Assembly (NCBI GenBank): GCA_028456385.1 | Contig: JALNQF010000121.1 | Location: forward strand, 1-64,000 | Direction: 5' to 3' | Source: Ophiosphaerella korrae | Lineage: Eukaryota; Ascomycota; Dothideomycetes; Pleosporales; Phaeosphaeriaceae | DNA length: 64,000 nucleotides | Part shown: one piece after another, positions 45,517 to 56,693 of the stretch | How the letters are laid out: every line of letters begins with the position of its first letter | Numbering within the stretch: position 1 is the first letter of the stretch | Translations under genes and position numbers: made by a program | Notes under the pieces: generated by a model | Seen by the model: only the letters and a program-made list of their open reading frames with translations | Database searches by the model: none | What the model was told of the DNA's origin: nothing

Positions 45517-46045
45517 CTCGACCGTGATTGCAACCTAAAGAAAGAACTGATGTTGCTTTTGGTTTAGGTTTAGAACCAGATTTTGCGTAATTATTGTAGA
45601 CTCTGATTAAACTTTATTTCCGGAGCATTATCACTTAAGGTGTCGATCCGGGATAAAAGTACGCCGAAGAGTGCCTAGCAAGGGTGTCCAATGTAATTCG
45701 GTTATCCAGCTGATCCTAAGCCCTCAAATATACCCCGCCCATACCCCCAATAATTCTTCCGAGTGTCGAGAACAGTGTACATGAGCTAACGCCTGAAAAC
45801 TAAACATCCCTAGTGAAAACTCTGATAATTAGCCATTCTCAGTTCCAGCGCTGATTAGCTGCTTCGCTGCCGCCCTTCTGGTGTAGGATGGCTGCACCAA
45901 GGGCGCCACCGATGCGTCATACCTTTTGGATATAAGTTGCTTCTGCAGCTCACTTTACTTATATATTTATTATATTTACAATTTCTGAATTAGGTATGCA
46001 CATATATAAACAAATCCGAGACTATTTTACTTACTTGCTCTCCTA
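45517..46045. other. Promoter region of the six-hairpin glycosidase
   Basis: AT-rich. Contains CCCCGC at 45733-45738 (GCGGGG on the glycosidase strand), which fits the CreA consensus SYGGRG, about 220 bp upstream of the ATG. No gene seen. Confidence 0.5.
45733..45738 (-). promoter_or_regulatory. CreA-type motif GCGGGG
   Basis: Single match to SYGGRG upstream of the six-hairpin glycosidase. Such hexamers occur by chance, so weight comes only from the same motif in the other cluster promoters. Confidence 0.3.
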
Positions 46046-46717
46046 GCGCCCGAAGATCTTAAGGCCAAAATCAAGGGGTCTTACGATGCCATCGCTGAAG
46101 AGTATGCTGCTCAGTTCACCAAAGCCGACGATTCTTGAAGATTAGGCTACCTCCGCCACCTCATTGAGCATCTTCAGGCCAACAAGAAAAGTTCGGTTAA
46201 CGTTCTCGAGTTGGGTTGCGGCTCCGGCATTCTTGTAACCAAGTTTCTGTTGCGAAATAGCAATCCTGTCTTCTAGGCCACTGGCAATGACCTGTCGACT
46301 ACCCAACTCAACCATGCGCGACCCAATCTCGCCAACTTTGAGGATAAACTGACGCCTGTAGAGGGCGACATGCTTTCTTTTGAATTCCCAGATTCTACGT
46401 TCGATGCCGTGACCGGCTTCTACAGTATCATTCATCTTCCGCGTGAACAGCGGCTACAAGTCATAGGGAAGATCTCCATGTGGCTGAAGCCCAGTGGCTC
46501 CTTCCTCGCAAATTTTGGAGCAGATGAGCAAGCCGCTGCTAAAACAGACAAGTGGCTTGATCATGAGAAAGGGTGGATGTACTGGAGCGGATGGAGTACA
46601 GAAGGTAGCGTAAAGATGGTTAAGGACATTGGCCTCGAGATTGTGCTGCAAGAAGTTCTTCATGATGATGGCGATGCGACATTTTTATGGATCCTGGCGA
46701 AAAAGGGACCCGCTTAG
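46046..46717 (+). pseudogene. Decayed class I SAM-dependent methyltransferase
   Basis: One reading frame runs from about 46046 to 46717 and encodes a recognisable methyltransferase (SYDAIAEEYAAQF, SAM motif I as VLELGCGSGILVTKFLL, NDLSTTQLNHARPNL, FDAVTGFYSIIHLPREQR, WLKPSGSFLANFG). It is broken by TGA at 46136-46138 and TAG at 46274-46276. Both stops are in the same frame as all motifs, so frameshift or splicing does not explain them. No start codon lies in frame near the left end, so the first exon is lost or unrecognised. The sequence around both stops is well conserved, which suggests recent inactivation by point mutation; C-to-T changes (CGA to TGA, CAG to TAG) would be enough, as in RIP, but two sites cannot prove it. 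The intact family methylates small molecules. Confidence 0.75.
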
Positions 46718-46739
46718 ATGCCATGCGTAGTATAGCTCC

Positions 46740-49634
46740 TCAAATATCACCGTATGGCATGAAGAAATTCGCGTCTTCGAAAGTAATCACTCGATCCATA
46801 TCGAGGAATTGAGAATCCATGAATGTGTCTGAAAGTAGGAGTAACGACTCATCTTGGGCGCTTTGATTGACAACTCCTTGTGTTGCATGAACCTGGGGTA
46901 CTGTCGGTCTTATGGGCCGCACCGAGTTCGCTCCTGTCTGATAAAAAGTCTGATTGGTACCGTTGTAGCCACTCATTGAATTCGATGCCATAAACGGTGG
47001 AGGCAATGCAGGTGAAGGTAATGACGCGGGCCTTCACAAATGTATTAGCGCATGGGAAGATGTAACCAATGTAAAATGAATGCGTTCAAGCGCGCACTCA
47101 TTATTATAGCCTGTAAAGCATGGATTGGAAAGAAGATGAGAATACTTACAGTTGCGGTTGCCCTTGCCCTGGTAAGAAGCTTTTATACTTCCCACCTCCT
47201 AGAGCGTCATATGTAGAGCTACTGATACTATTTTGCCGTGCATAACTGGCTATGGAAGGCCTCTTATGAACCACGGCTTGGTGGACATACTGTGGTGTTG
47301 ACACGGATATTGGGCTGGTGTACTGTTGTATACCTCGCTCACCGCAATTGTAGTCATAGAGATCGAATCTGAATTGTAGGTCCTGTTGACAAACTTCATG
47401 CAAGCGCTCGAGATGTCGTGCATACTTTCCAGCTTGGTTCAAGGTTGAACTGGAAATTTCATCGTTATGAAACCTTCCTTTCCATCTTGAAGAAATCTCA
47501 TAGATATTTTTCGTCAACCGTTGAAACTCTGGTCGCAGAGGTCTCCGTGAGGCCTGATGATCATACAGTAAAGCTTTAGCCGCCACGAATGCGCAGAACG
47601 AAAACTGCGCGTTAACGAACGGTATCGGTGTATGGGCAAGAAATTTGTCAACAATATTTGATGTTTCAATAGCCGCCAGCTCACAGGTTTGAGCACTGCA
47701 TTCTCGGGGTAGCGCGACGTAATTTTTCCAACCCGATGGAGGAAATGCGACAGGATGGTGAAGTAATATCATTGACGTATTGTGCGTCATGTGCGCAAGG
47801 GTCAAATTTGGGTCCATATCAATAATGGATCGGTCTGCCGATATATTGGAGTCTTTCCACTTCGGTGGAAGAAACAATTTCCAATGCACCAGCCTTAGAT
47901 CCAGTTCCTTGAAGCGCGTCAACCAATTGACTGCGTGCTCTTTATCCTGCCAATTGATCCTTTGCTGCAAGAAGAAGGTTGTCACCTGGCTAAGAGACTC
48001 GGTCGCTTCAACACAATAAGCGAAAGCACCGAGTTTGGACGCGTCGATCAAACTGTTAGCAGAACCTGGGCTAGCACCTGGTGGCTCAGTATTTGAGTCT
48101 TCCTCGTTATATTGTGCAGGAACATTGGCCAGAGAGCGTCCAATCCTAGCAGCAGCTTTGTTCCAGATGCCAAAGTAGGGAGTAGTGACAGGCTCCTCAC
48201 GTGTGAAATAGCCACCGTCTGCAGGCAGCCTTCTGTGGACATCATCGGCCGTAAGACTTGTGTTCCAGCCTGTGCTGATGGAGCAAAAGCGATCAAGCAA
48301 AAATATAACCCAGAAAAGTCTCCGGCGTTCCTCAAGTTCAGTCCAGTCGTTGGTAGGCTGTACAAGACGTACTGGCTTCATAACTGAGCCGAGTTGTGAG
48401 GGCGACGGCTCAGTAGTTAGCTGAAGATAGTCTATAGTCCTGGTGAGTGATCCAATCAGGGGCCATGCTCTGTGAATTTGACCATTGTTGAGCTGCTTCT
48501 TATTAGATCTTGTATCTGGCAATGATTGTTGAGTTCTTCGTGAACCGATTTACAAGTAGCGCTTATTTACTTTGGAATGACATGTAAAGTGTGTAATATT
48601 TGAGAAACCAATGTGTAGTGGCTCTCTAATAGAACCTAAAAAGACGAAAAGAAAACAATAAAGGACTTACATAATCAAACACGATGAAGATGAGGGCTTG
48701 GAGACACTCGACTGAGACGTTTCGTATGGCGTGTGTCTCAACAATCAAGCGTGACTTCATCGACTGCTGCTTGATCTCCGCTGGATCTAGGAAAAGCACG
48801 TCCGGGTCCATGTGTCTGAATCCAACAGCCGCCAAGGCATGAAGCACCAAATCGAAACCTTGACTGTGTACGCCCTCACGCACACATTTCTGGAGTCTTT
48901 GCTTGTGAATATAGGGGATCCAATGATGAAAGGAGGTGCAAAAAAAGTCCGCGAGCTTAGATAGTAACGCCTGGGCTGGGAGGTGTTCTGAAATGTCGAT
49001 GTCGTCAAGGTCAAGTCGCAAGCTTTCGGCATCTGCGTGATCTAACTTGCGTTTAAGAGGATTTGGCTTGTATGCCTCCTGATCTTGCGTATCAGAATGA
49101 GCTTTGTCCGATTCATCCAGCCGGTGCAGGTCGGGAGAATCATTGGCACTATGTGGATGTGGGTCCCTATTCTTGACCGTAAAATCATCATTTATTTCCT
49201 TTGAATCGTTGAACTGTGATTTCACATTGCCGGAATCGTCCAATAGTATTCTCTCAAGACAAGCTACCGATATTCAGCTTCAATTCATGTGAATCACAGT
49301 ATAGAAGGTTGCGTACCTACGCGACGCGTTAAGGCCTCAACAGCACCAGGCTTGTGGTTTGTCAGTGAGCATACTAGCAGACGCGTAGATTACCATCACC
49401 TTGAGACCAGGCTTTTGCTTAGGCTGGTACACACACTCGGTCGCTACTGAAGGTATCAGCGAAAAAGCAAACAGATGCAGCCACGTTCGCGTATTTACCA
49501 AGCCTCTGACAATGCGAACATGTCGGCGTTTCTCGGGAACAGCGCAGTTTCCGCTTCTTGCAGCTTGCGCAAGCCGGGAACTCCTCTCCGGGACTCCCAG
49601 TCCCCAATGAAAAGTTATTCCAGCCAGCCGACAT
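46740..49634 (-). CDS. Zn2Cys6 fungal-specific transcription factor, 814 aa
   Basis: Six exons: 49634-49499, 49446-49400, 49350-49317, 49263-48671, 48492-47150 and 47031-46740. Splicing assembles the binuclear zinc cluster with Cys22, Cys25, Cys32, Cys39, Cys42 and Cys51 ([16 protein letters not shown], then CSHCQRLG and [15 protein letters not shown]). The linker [19 protein letters not shown] is the short dimerisation coil. From about residue 140 the fungal-specific middle homology region follows ([67 protein letters not shown]). It is divergent from the DUF2264 gene, sharing a 378-bp promoter, and sits inside the glycosidase cluster, so it is the likely local activator. Targets are inference. 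The 178-nt fourth intron is unusually long. Confidence 0.87.
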
Positions 49635-50012
49635 CAATGCTACACCAGTATCCAACCGTTGTTGACGATAGGGACTGTGGATTGCAGCGGGTTAATTCAA
49701 GGTTCACATGCAATCATCTCCACATCTTCCCCGCGAGGCTAACCCTCAATTCGGTTCAACACCCCATTTTCTGGTCAATGCGCAGACCGTCTCGTATCGC
49801 CCTGTGCCACGCGGGAGGCGACATTAATCCGGGCCCCGAACGGGAGAATACGCATCGATATTTCTAAGGTTTGGCGTAGTCGTATGCTTTGCTCCAGTAA
49901 AAGTGTCAACAGCAGCCCTAGGGAGCATCACCAAGATTCCAGCGTCTTTTCAGGGATAAGGGCTACGTATCCTCCAGCCTCGCAAAACTAACAAGGAGAA
50001 CGATTGAGCAAT
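49635..50012. other. Divergent promoter of the Zn2Cys6 and DUF2264 genes
   Basis: No gene. Holds a CCG-N9-CGG arrangement (49829-49831 and 49841-49843) and a CreA-type GCGGGG on the minus strand (49729-49734). These could be an autoregulatory and a glucose-repression site. Confidence 0.5.
49829..49843. promoter_or_regulatory. CCG-N9-CGG everted triplet pair
   Basis: CCG and CGG triplets spaced by nine bases in the promoter shared by the Zn2Cys6 gene and the DUF2264 gene. Zn2Cys6 dimers bind CGG triplets; orientation and spacing differ from the GH88/GH5 site, so it may not be the same factor. Confidence 0.3.
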
Positions 50013-52152
50013 ATGCCCCCGCTGAAAGGCTTCTCTGACAATGTCTTCAAAAATCATGCCCATTTCAAGACTGCTTCTATCGCATTACTCCGTGCACTTA
50101 AACCATACCAGTCGACCCACGGAGCACGAATAAAGCTGCCCTTGGTCACGGGAACGCACTTTGACGATGTCGCTGCGCAGCTAGAAGGCTATGCCCGTGC
50201 CCTATGGGCTGTGGGTGCGCTCATGCACAAATCAATCGTTACCAAGGCTGAGTACGAGGAGTTGATCGAACCCTATGTAAAAGGTCTGGCAAGCGGCACG
50301 GACCCTCACCATTCTGAATATTGGGGACCAGTGGTTGTCCGTGATCAGCGAATGGTGGAGATGGAAATTATTTCTTTTGCGCTGCTTGCGGCACCGGAAA
50401 CCATGTTTCACTCTCAAACCGATGAAGCGAAGCAAAATATCATTGAGTGGCTAAAGACTATCAATGGAAAGGATTTCCCAACCACCAATTGGCTATGGTT
50501 CCGGGTAATGACTAACCTCGCGCTCGTCAAAGTATGTGGCGTATCGCACTCAATGGTTGCGGAAGACATGAAGGCGGATCTAGACCTTATGGAACAGTTT
50601 TACTTGGGGGACGGTTGGGCGGCTGATGGAATTTGGAGCGAAGATGGAAGACAGGCAGACTATTACTCGGGAAGTTTCGCAATACAATTCTCGCAGCTCA
50701 TATACGCGAAGATGGCTGAGGATATTGATCTTGAGCGCTGTGAACGATTCAGAAGCAGAGCAAAAGAATTCTCTCTATCGTTCTGGCGATATTTTGATAG
50801 TGATGGTGAGTACTGTCATATTGTGGAGCATTTCAAGGCGCATTCTGAAGTTCACAGGCTCCGCCATACCATTTGGACGAAGTCTTACATACCGCTTTGC
50901 ATTTGCTGGCTTCTGGTCTGCTACAGCATTTGCAGAAGTAGATCTACCAGAACCACTCAATGATTGGGGCGTGGTGAAGGGTCTCCTTCTCCGTCATTTC
51001 CGCTGGTGGAGTGACAAGCACGAGATATTCAACGTGGACGGAACTCTGACTATCGGCTTCGCGTACCCTAACATGTACATGAGCGAAGATTACAATAGTC
51101 CACAGTCACCATATTGGGCTTTGAAGTCCTTCCTAGCGCTCGGGCTTCCCGAAAATCATATCTTTTGGACTGCTCCAGAGAAGCCACTTCCACGGCTGCA
51201 AAATGCCATGGTCACTTCCATTCGCCCACCTATGCACATCGTCTGTAATACCGAGAACCACAACTTCCTCCTTTCTGCAGGGCAATACTGCCCATGGCCA
51301 CTGAAGGCTACTGAGGCAAAATATGGAAAATTCGCTTACTCGTCCCATTTTGGATTTAGTGTGCCAACCGGTACCTTGATTCAACAAATTGCACCTGATA
51401 GCACGCTCGCACTGAGTAAAGATAGTGGTGATACATGGCGTGTTCCTTGGAAGGTAGCTGAACATAGCTTTGGCACAGCTACAGTTCGGAGCAAGGACAT
51501 GACTATGGAAATCCTCCCTACGCTTCGAAGTACATGGGCACCATGGAAAGACACTGATATTGAAGTTACAGTGCACCTTATTCCACCGTGCAAACGCTGG
51601 CCTGACTGGCACGTTCGCGTGCATCAGATCAGAAATAAGGGTTTCAGCAAATTGCGTATTCAATCTGTCCAAGGGGGTTTTGCCATTCAAGGGCGAGGGG
51701 CGGTATTGGGAGAAGTGCTGCCTACTTTAAAAGAGATTAGAGATCTCTCAGCGCTAGAGGATTGCTCGTTTCCTGAAGGTATTTTACAAACCGCGGACGG
51801 AGCTTTGGTTTGCTCCAGTGCCGGAGCAAGTGGAGTTCGAGCAGTTAGCATCATTCAATCTCCCGATCTCACTTTGGATGTGCCGGAAAAGACGATACAC
51901 CCTGAGATATTGAAGCCAGACGCGAACACAAATCTGATGTGTCAGAGGACTTTGATCCCCACGATCCGGTCGGAGACGGACTTGCAGAAGAGCGAATTTT
52001 TCGCTTCGGCTGTGTTTGCTTTGGCTAGAACACCAGACAGAGTGAATCGTTATTCAGGTCTCCACATTGATAAGCTATGGAAGGATGTTCCAGTTGTTTT
52101 GGCAGAAGCTGAGCATAACGAAAGTCTTGAATGGTACATCACAATTGAGTGA
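50013..52152 (+). CDS. DUF2264 protein (probable GH154-type uronidase), 695 aa
   Basis: Exons 50013-50805 and 50858-52152 with a 52-nt intron. The N-terminal (alpha/alpha) barrel contains TGTHFDDVAAQLEGYARALW, EYWGPVVVRDQRMVEMEII, TNWLWFRVMTNLALVKVCG and DGWAADGIWSEDGRQADYYS, all hallmarks of DUF2264 (PF10022). The second half is a beta-rich domain (NHNFLLSAGQYCPWPLKA, GFSVPTGTLIQQIAPDSTL). I believe bacterial DUF2264-related proteins include the GH154 beta-glucuronidases; for this protein that is inference from fold. There is no signal peptide, so it probably acts inside the cell on an imported oligosaccharide. It converges on the GH88 gene (152 bp between stops) and shares its promoter with the Zn2Cys6 factor. 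Confidence 0.85.
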
Positions 52153-52304
52153 ATGAGTAGCCTAGCAGACTATAAGGCTACTATATGTGACAGGAATTCT
52201 TGAAATTGATCAATGTCTCGCTACGTAAGTTGAACTCTTCTTTGCATAGAATTCGAGCCTTCACTTTCATCGGGACTCGAATTCTGGACACAAAATTTGC
52301 TGCA

Positions 52305-53860
52305 TTATAGCAATCCAGACCTCAACAACTTATTACCAAACTCTAGTAGATAATAATCAGCATACACCAGTCCATGGTCTTTGTATTTCATATGCGCATG
52401 CTCATTCCAGTTCGTGGTGCTATTTCTCAGAATGCAATCAAATGCACTTTCTTTCACACACAATTTCTGGCTTCCACCATCTCCGTTCACTATCTTTGTT
52501 GATGTCTCGAAATATGCCAAGTCGGGATCATAGGACATATCAAGGGTTTGGGACACGATTTCTAGCGCGACGTCGAGGAAATTTGTCGACGATACTTGCA
52601 CCGAGATGGACGATGGTAGTGATTGGAGTGATTGATGGATGATTACAAGGCCATTTGCTGCAATTACACCTGCGGAAACGTCCCGAAGCGGCTCAGCTGG
52701 GTCGTCTTGTGGCGCATCGAAGTCCCATAGCGGCACCATAGGGTGGTGCCATTTGCCCTCACCTTCTTTCATTCTTTGTAAGAAGTATTCAGCACACTTT
52801 ATTGCCGTTCCAAGATACTTCACATCCTTGGTCCAGCTATATGTTTGTGCAAACCCCATGACCGACCAAGCTTGTCCTCTGCTCCATGTTGAATCATCTT
52901 TCCAGCCTTGATTCGTCATCTTGGCTTGTGGTTTACCTGTTTGAGGATCGAAATTTACTAGATGATAACTCGAATAATCTGGTCGAAGAATTTCATGTAT
53001 TATGGAATCGGCATGTCGGGTTGCGATATCGATGAGTGTTTGATCGCTTTTGTGGTGTCCGACGTAATATAAAAGATCTAGGTCTATTACTTGTTAATAC
53101 TGTCTAGAAACTAAAATGATGCTCATGAGACTCACTACACATGCTGTCGATAATGACTAGAAAGTTTTTATCCATGTCTGTAATCGAGTATCGGTCATTT
53201 ATTGCAACATCCCAGCTCCGTATCGCCTTGACTCGATCATCGTATCTCGAAGCTAGCGCATATGCAGCATTGACCACGGACTGTAAACTCTCCTGATTGC
53301 CGGTTAATTCCCAGTCTTTCTGTAGCGCTGGTTGCACAATGAAACCCATATCATGGGTGTCTGTTCGTTTTGACATTTGATTGATAGCAACGCCATAATG
53401 TCGTCCAAGCTTCAATACCTCGTCTTGGAATGCTGGACGAATATGTTCCGGAATGTCAATCGCTTGAGGGTATCTCATGGCTCGCTCAAGAACGGCGTAT
53501 ATAACACCAGGGAAAAACCCACATGTCCAGAAGTCGGCCTCACGTTCTTCGTATCGGCCAAACTTTGTACCGTCTTGAGGCACTGTGTGTGGATAAGACG
53601 GTAGAGGAACCTAGACCACCCTTAGCGTTATGTACTTGAGGATTTCAACATGTTCTCTTGCTGTCTGCTTCAACCCCCGCTGCGCAACTTGTACCATTTT
53701 TGCAGCTACATTTTCAGAGTAAATTTCACCCAGGTTTACTCCTTTCACACGACTAGGTTCGATCAGCCTTGGTATTTCTATAGTAACAGCTTATTGCCCT
53801 TCGTGTATATTACCTTGTCACTTTTCCAACCTTTTGGATTTGAGATGCTACTCCTGTCAT
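52305..53860 (-). CDS. GH88 unsaturated glucuronyl hydrolase, 474 aa
   Basis: Model of four exons: 53860-53814, 53767-53650, 53610-53136 and 53089-52305. Recognisable GH88 features are VNLGEIYSENVAAKM, EREADFWTCGFFPGVIYA, THDMGFIVQPALQ, YALASRYDDRVKAIRSWDV, DMDKNFLVIIDSM, DSTWSRGQAWSVMGFAQTY and DFDAPQDDPAEPLRDVSAG. The two Asp residues in the IIDSM and RSWD neighbourhoods fit those used for hydration of the 4,5-unsaturated uronate ring left by polysaccharide lyases. The second intron is only 39 nt and has a poor GTTGAA donor; if not removed, an in-frame TAG (minus-strand 53613-53611) would stop the protein. The two 5' exons are therefore less certain than the rest. No signal peptide, so probably intracellular. 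Confidence 0.8.
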
Positions 53861-54084
53861 CCTCACACAATTACAATGGAAGTCGACGTCGTTAGATGAG
53901 CTAAACTGAGTCAAAGCTGAGTGTAGATCGTCGTCTGGGTTGCGAATAAGTGAATGCTTCGCAGGCAACTGACACTTTTGTGCAATGACGCGGTTTTATT
54001 TAGCATCACGCACAGCGGCGAAAAACTTGGATTCGTACAAAAACAACCATTGCATTCCAAGTTTGGCATCACTCGTGCATGTGA

Positions 54085-54090
54085 GTGGGG
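54085..54090 (+). promoter_or_regulatory. CreA-type motif GTGGGG
   Basis: Match to SYGGRG, six bases left of the 54096-54114 palindrome in the shared GH88/GH5 promoter. Suggests carbon catabolite repression of the cluster; chance occurrence is possible. Confidence 0.4.
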
Positions 54091-54095
54091 CTCAT

Positions 54096-54114
54096 TATCG
54101 GTAACGGTCCGATA
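54096..54114. promoter_or_regulatory. TATCGG-N7-CCGATA inverted repeat, candidate Zn2Cys6 site
   Basis: Perfect 6-bp arms, TATCGG and CCGATA, around TAACGGT. The CGG-N7-CCG core is the type of site bound by Zn2Cys6 dimers. It lies about 240 bp upstream of the GH88 ATG and 400 bp upstream of the GH5 ATG, and the obvious candidate factor is the one encoded at 46740-49634. Confidence 0.5.
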
Positions 54115-54237
54115 GGTATGTTTTGTTGGAGCTGATGGTGTAGGCTAAAACCCGGGATGTGCATTCCCCCGATGGCCCGCTGTGCCGCCCTCTTCTTGCT
54201 CTCATATGTAACCTGCCATATGAGGCTTCGTGATACA

Positions 54238-54243
54238 CCCCAC
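54238..54243 (-). promoter_or_regulatory. CreA-type motif GTGGGG (minus strand)
   Basis: CCCCAC on the plus strand in the GH88/GH5 promoter; the second SYGGRG match in this promoter. Two sites within about 160 bp are typical of CreA-regulated fungal promoters. Confidence 0.4.
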
Positions 54244-54514
54244 ACCATTTTGATTCGGCCTACTCGAGCTCCAGCTGCTAGTAAGCAACGGCAGGAAAAA
54301 CTTGTATGATTGAACGCCACGCCTAAACATTCCCTGTGATCTGCTACCCAGAATTGGCTAGCTCAAATACCGAACTACTTTACATCCTTAATTTCTCCGC
54401 GACGTAATTAAAATTGAAAGTCAAGCAACAAGCCTACTTATAAGTATTAAAAAGACGTGGAGCATCAGCAATAGCTCTATCCATGCTGGTACTCACGAAT
54501 TCTTTCCAACTTGC

Positions 54515-55927
54515 ATGATGCTGTTTGGTAATGTTCTCTCAGGGATTCTCCTAAGCTCCGTTGTATTGGCAATCCCATCATCCAGATCAAAGCGCGTTGC
54601 ATCTAAGCTGCCATTGTCAACCAAGGGTCGCGACATTATAGATGCCAATGGCGAAGTGTTCCACCATGCATCGACGAACTGGCCTGGTAAAGATTTCCGT
54701 GTGCACATTGAATATTGACAGAACGTCTTAACATACACAGGTCATCAGGAAATTATGATTCCAGAAGGTCTCCAGCATGCTTCAATTCAAGATATCGTCT
54801 CTTGGTTTCCCAAGCTCGGCCTCAACTCAGTCAGATTGACCTTTGCGATTCAAATGATTGACGACTATCTTGCAAATAGTCCTAACCAAACCCTCGAAAG
54901 AAGCGTGATTAATGCTCTTGGCCAGAACAACGGGACCAAGGTGCTTAATCAGATATTGAGCAAAAATCCGCAATTCAGTAAGAATACTACTAGACTCCAG
55001 GTCTGGGATGCTGTGGGAAAGGAACTATCAAGACAGGGAGTGATCATACACTTGGATAATCATGTCAGCAAAGCTTTCTGGTGCTGTGGTGAGAATGACG
55101 GTAATGGATGGTTTGGCGAGAAATACTTCAACATTGAGAACTGGAAGCGCGGGTTGGCCTTCTTAGCAAAACATGTAAGCTTGAATTGCTTTAATAGGCT
55201 TATGCTACTGCGATACTAAATAGTTCAGGCAAAAGAGAATTGGCCAGCTTTCGCATCTATAGGCTTACGCAATGAGCTTCGAAGTGCGACCACCTCGGAG
55301 CCAGTGGACTGGTATACATGGTACGTTCATATGACAGCTGCAGCTGATGCAGTCCACAAGGCAGACCCCGACACCTTGATCTTCTTCTCTGGTCTCTCAT
55401 ATGATACGTACATTGATCCGATTCCCTTGGGCAAAACTCTCAACGGTACTACTGGAAAGTCATCAGCCGGAAAGACTGCCAAGTTTGTTCCGAGCACCTT
55501 TGCGTATAAGGACAAGATAGTTCTTGAGATCCACAAGTACGACTTTGAAGCTACTCACGATGACTGCGCAACTTTCAAGCGAAAGTGGTACCAGAAAGGT
55601 TTCCAAGCAATTAATCCACAGGACCCAGCAACAAAGTATTTGTTTCCAATGGTTATCTCCGAGTGGGGGTTCATCCACAACGGAACCTATTGGAACCAAA
55701 CAACCTATGCTAAGTGTTTAGTTGAGATGGTAAAGGAGTACAAAGTCGGTTGGCAGCACTGGGAACTTTCAGGAAGCTTCTATCTACAGACTCGACCGGG
55801 AAGACAACCTGCAACTATCCAGGGACTTGAAGAGTTCTGGGGGCTGTTGGATTATAATTGGGCTGCTATCAGATCCCCAATCACTTTGGAGAATAGCTTG
55901 TACAAAATGATTGATGCTCTGAAATAA
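54515..55927 (+). CDS. Secreted GH5-family glycoside hydrolase, 434 aa
   Basis: Three exons: 54515-54686, 54741-55174 and 55229-55927. The signal peptide is MMLFGNVLSGILLSSVVLA (start at 54515 or the next Met). The (beta/alpha)8 barrel begins at RDIIDANGEVFHHASTNWPG and has LGLNSVRLTFAIQMIDDY, VIIHLDNHVSKAFWCC and WQHWELSGSFYLQ. The catalytic acid/base is Glu218 in GLRNELR and the nucleophile Glu347 in VISEWGF, both in the expected places of the GH-A clan. Five or more N-glycosylation sites occur. GH5 covers cellulases, mannanases, exo-glucanases and others; the subfamily cannot be assigned, so the exact linkage is unknown. It shares its promoter with GH88. Confidence 0.88.
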
Positions 55928-56693
55928 TCAGTAATCAAATGGGAACGTATTGAGCATTTTTGGTGCTCTTTCTTAACTATATTCCCTGGGAACACGGTTG
56001 CGCCATATTGGTCTGACTGAATTGTTGGTCATCAATTCGCACAGTGAATGGGGTTTTAGACTATCAATCTCTCTGTATTCACCCTCACAAGTCAAACCTA
56101 GGCGCTCGTGTAGAATTTACATATTCCCTCTGACAGCAGAAGCCTGAGTACACCTGGATCTGAGCTGGATGCGCATACGAATCATGTATGCAGATACTTT
56201 GAGTTGATTGTGGCCGGGAAAGGGGAAGTTAGACCCTTGAGAAGTAGGAGCTCAATGATACTTAGATTATATATAATTCCTTTGCTAAATAAATATCGGT
56301 AAGACAAGGACAATCCAGGACTTTTTTTTTCAGTTCTGTAATATATTGCCTACGGCAAATATCTGGCACCAATGGGAGGGAAATGATACTCCATTTTTGC
56401 CGTACATTGCGTGCATACAAGGTGGTGTCTAGGGTTTTCAATAGTACTTTTCTTATATTGTATTGAATATATGTTGCAACAAGCCTCTAATTGTTTTTCA
56501 AATATAATCACTGCTCAAGTGAAATTACTTACTGATAGTGAGTCTAAAGTCAGGGCTTTATTCCATGAGCAGCATTCAGCCAAAACGGGGCCAGTGGCCC
56601 GTAATAAACACAACGGAGAATCCAAACACGAGATACAAAATCTCCCATCAAAAATTACATCATCTCAAAATATTCACATATAAATCTGTCAAT
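55928..56693. other. AT-rich region after GH5
   Basis: AT-rich with several short runs, including a T9 near 56322. No gene recognised. It may contain debris linked to the pseudogene on its right. Confidence 0.5.

Larger units (their letters stand above)
53861..54514. other. Divergent promoter of GH88 and GH5 genes
   Basis: Contains a perfect inverted repeat at 54096-54114 and CreA-type motifs at 54085-54090 and 54238-54243 (listed separately). No gene; a minus-strand open frame in it is not supported. Confidence 0.6.

Noticed and set aside
45443..45540. Alternative minus-strand frame reading RYDLLWPFATWHSPCRDQ, which looks protein-like
   Set aside because: The overlapping frame gives a clean signal peptide that joins in phase to the glycosidase through a CTAAC-containing intron; the alternative has no start and no continuation.
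54069..54320. Minus-strand open frame in the GH88/GH5 promoter
   Set aside because: No similarity or splice partner; the region is better explained as a promoter with regulatory motifs.
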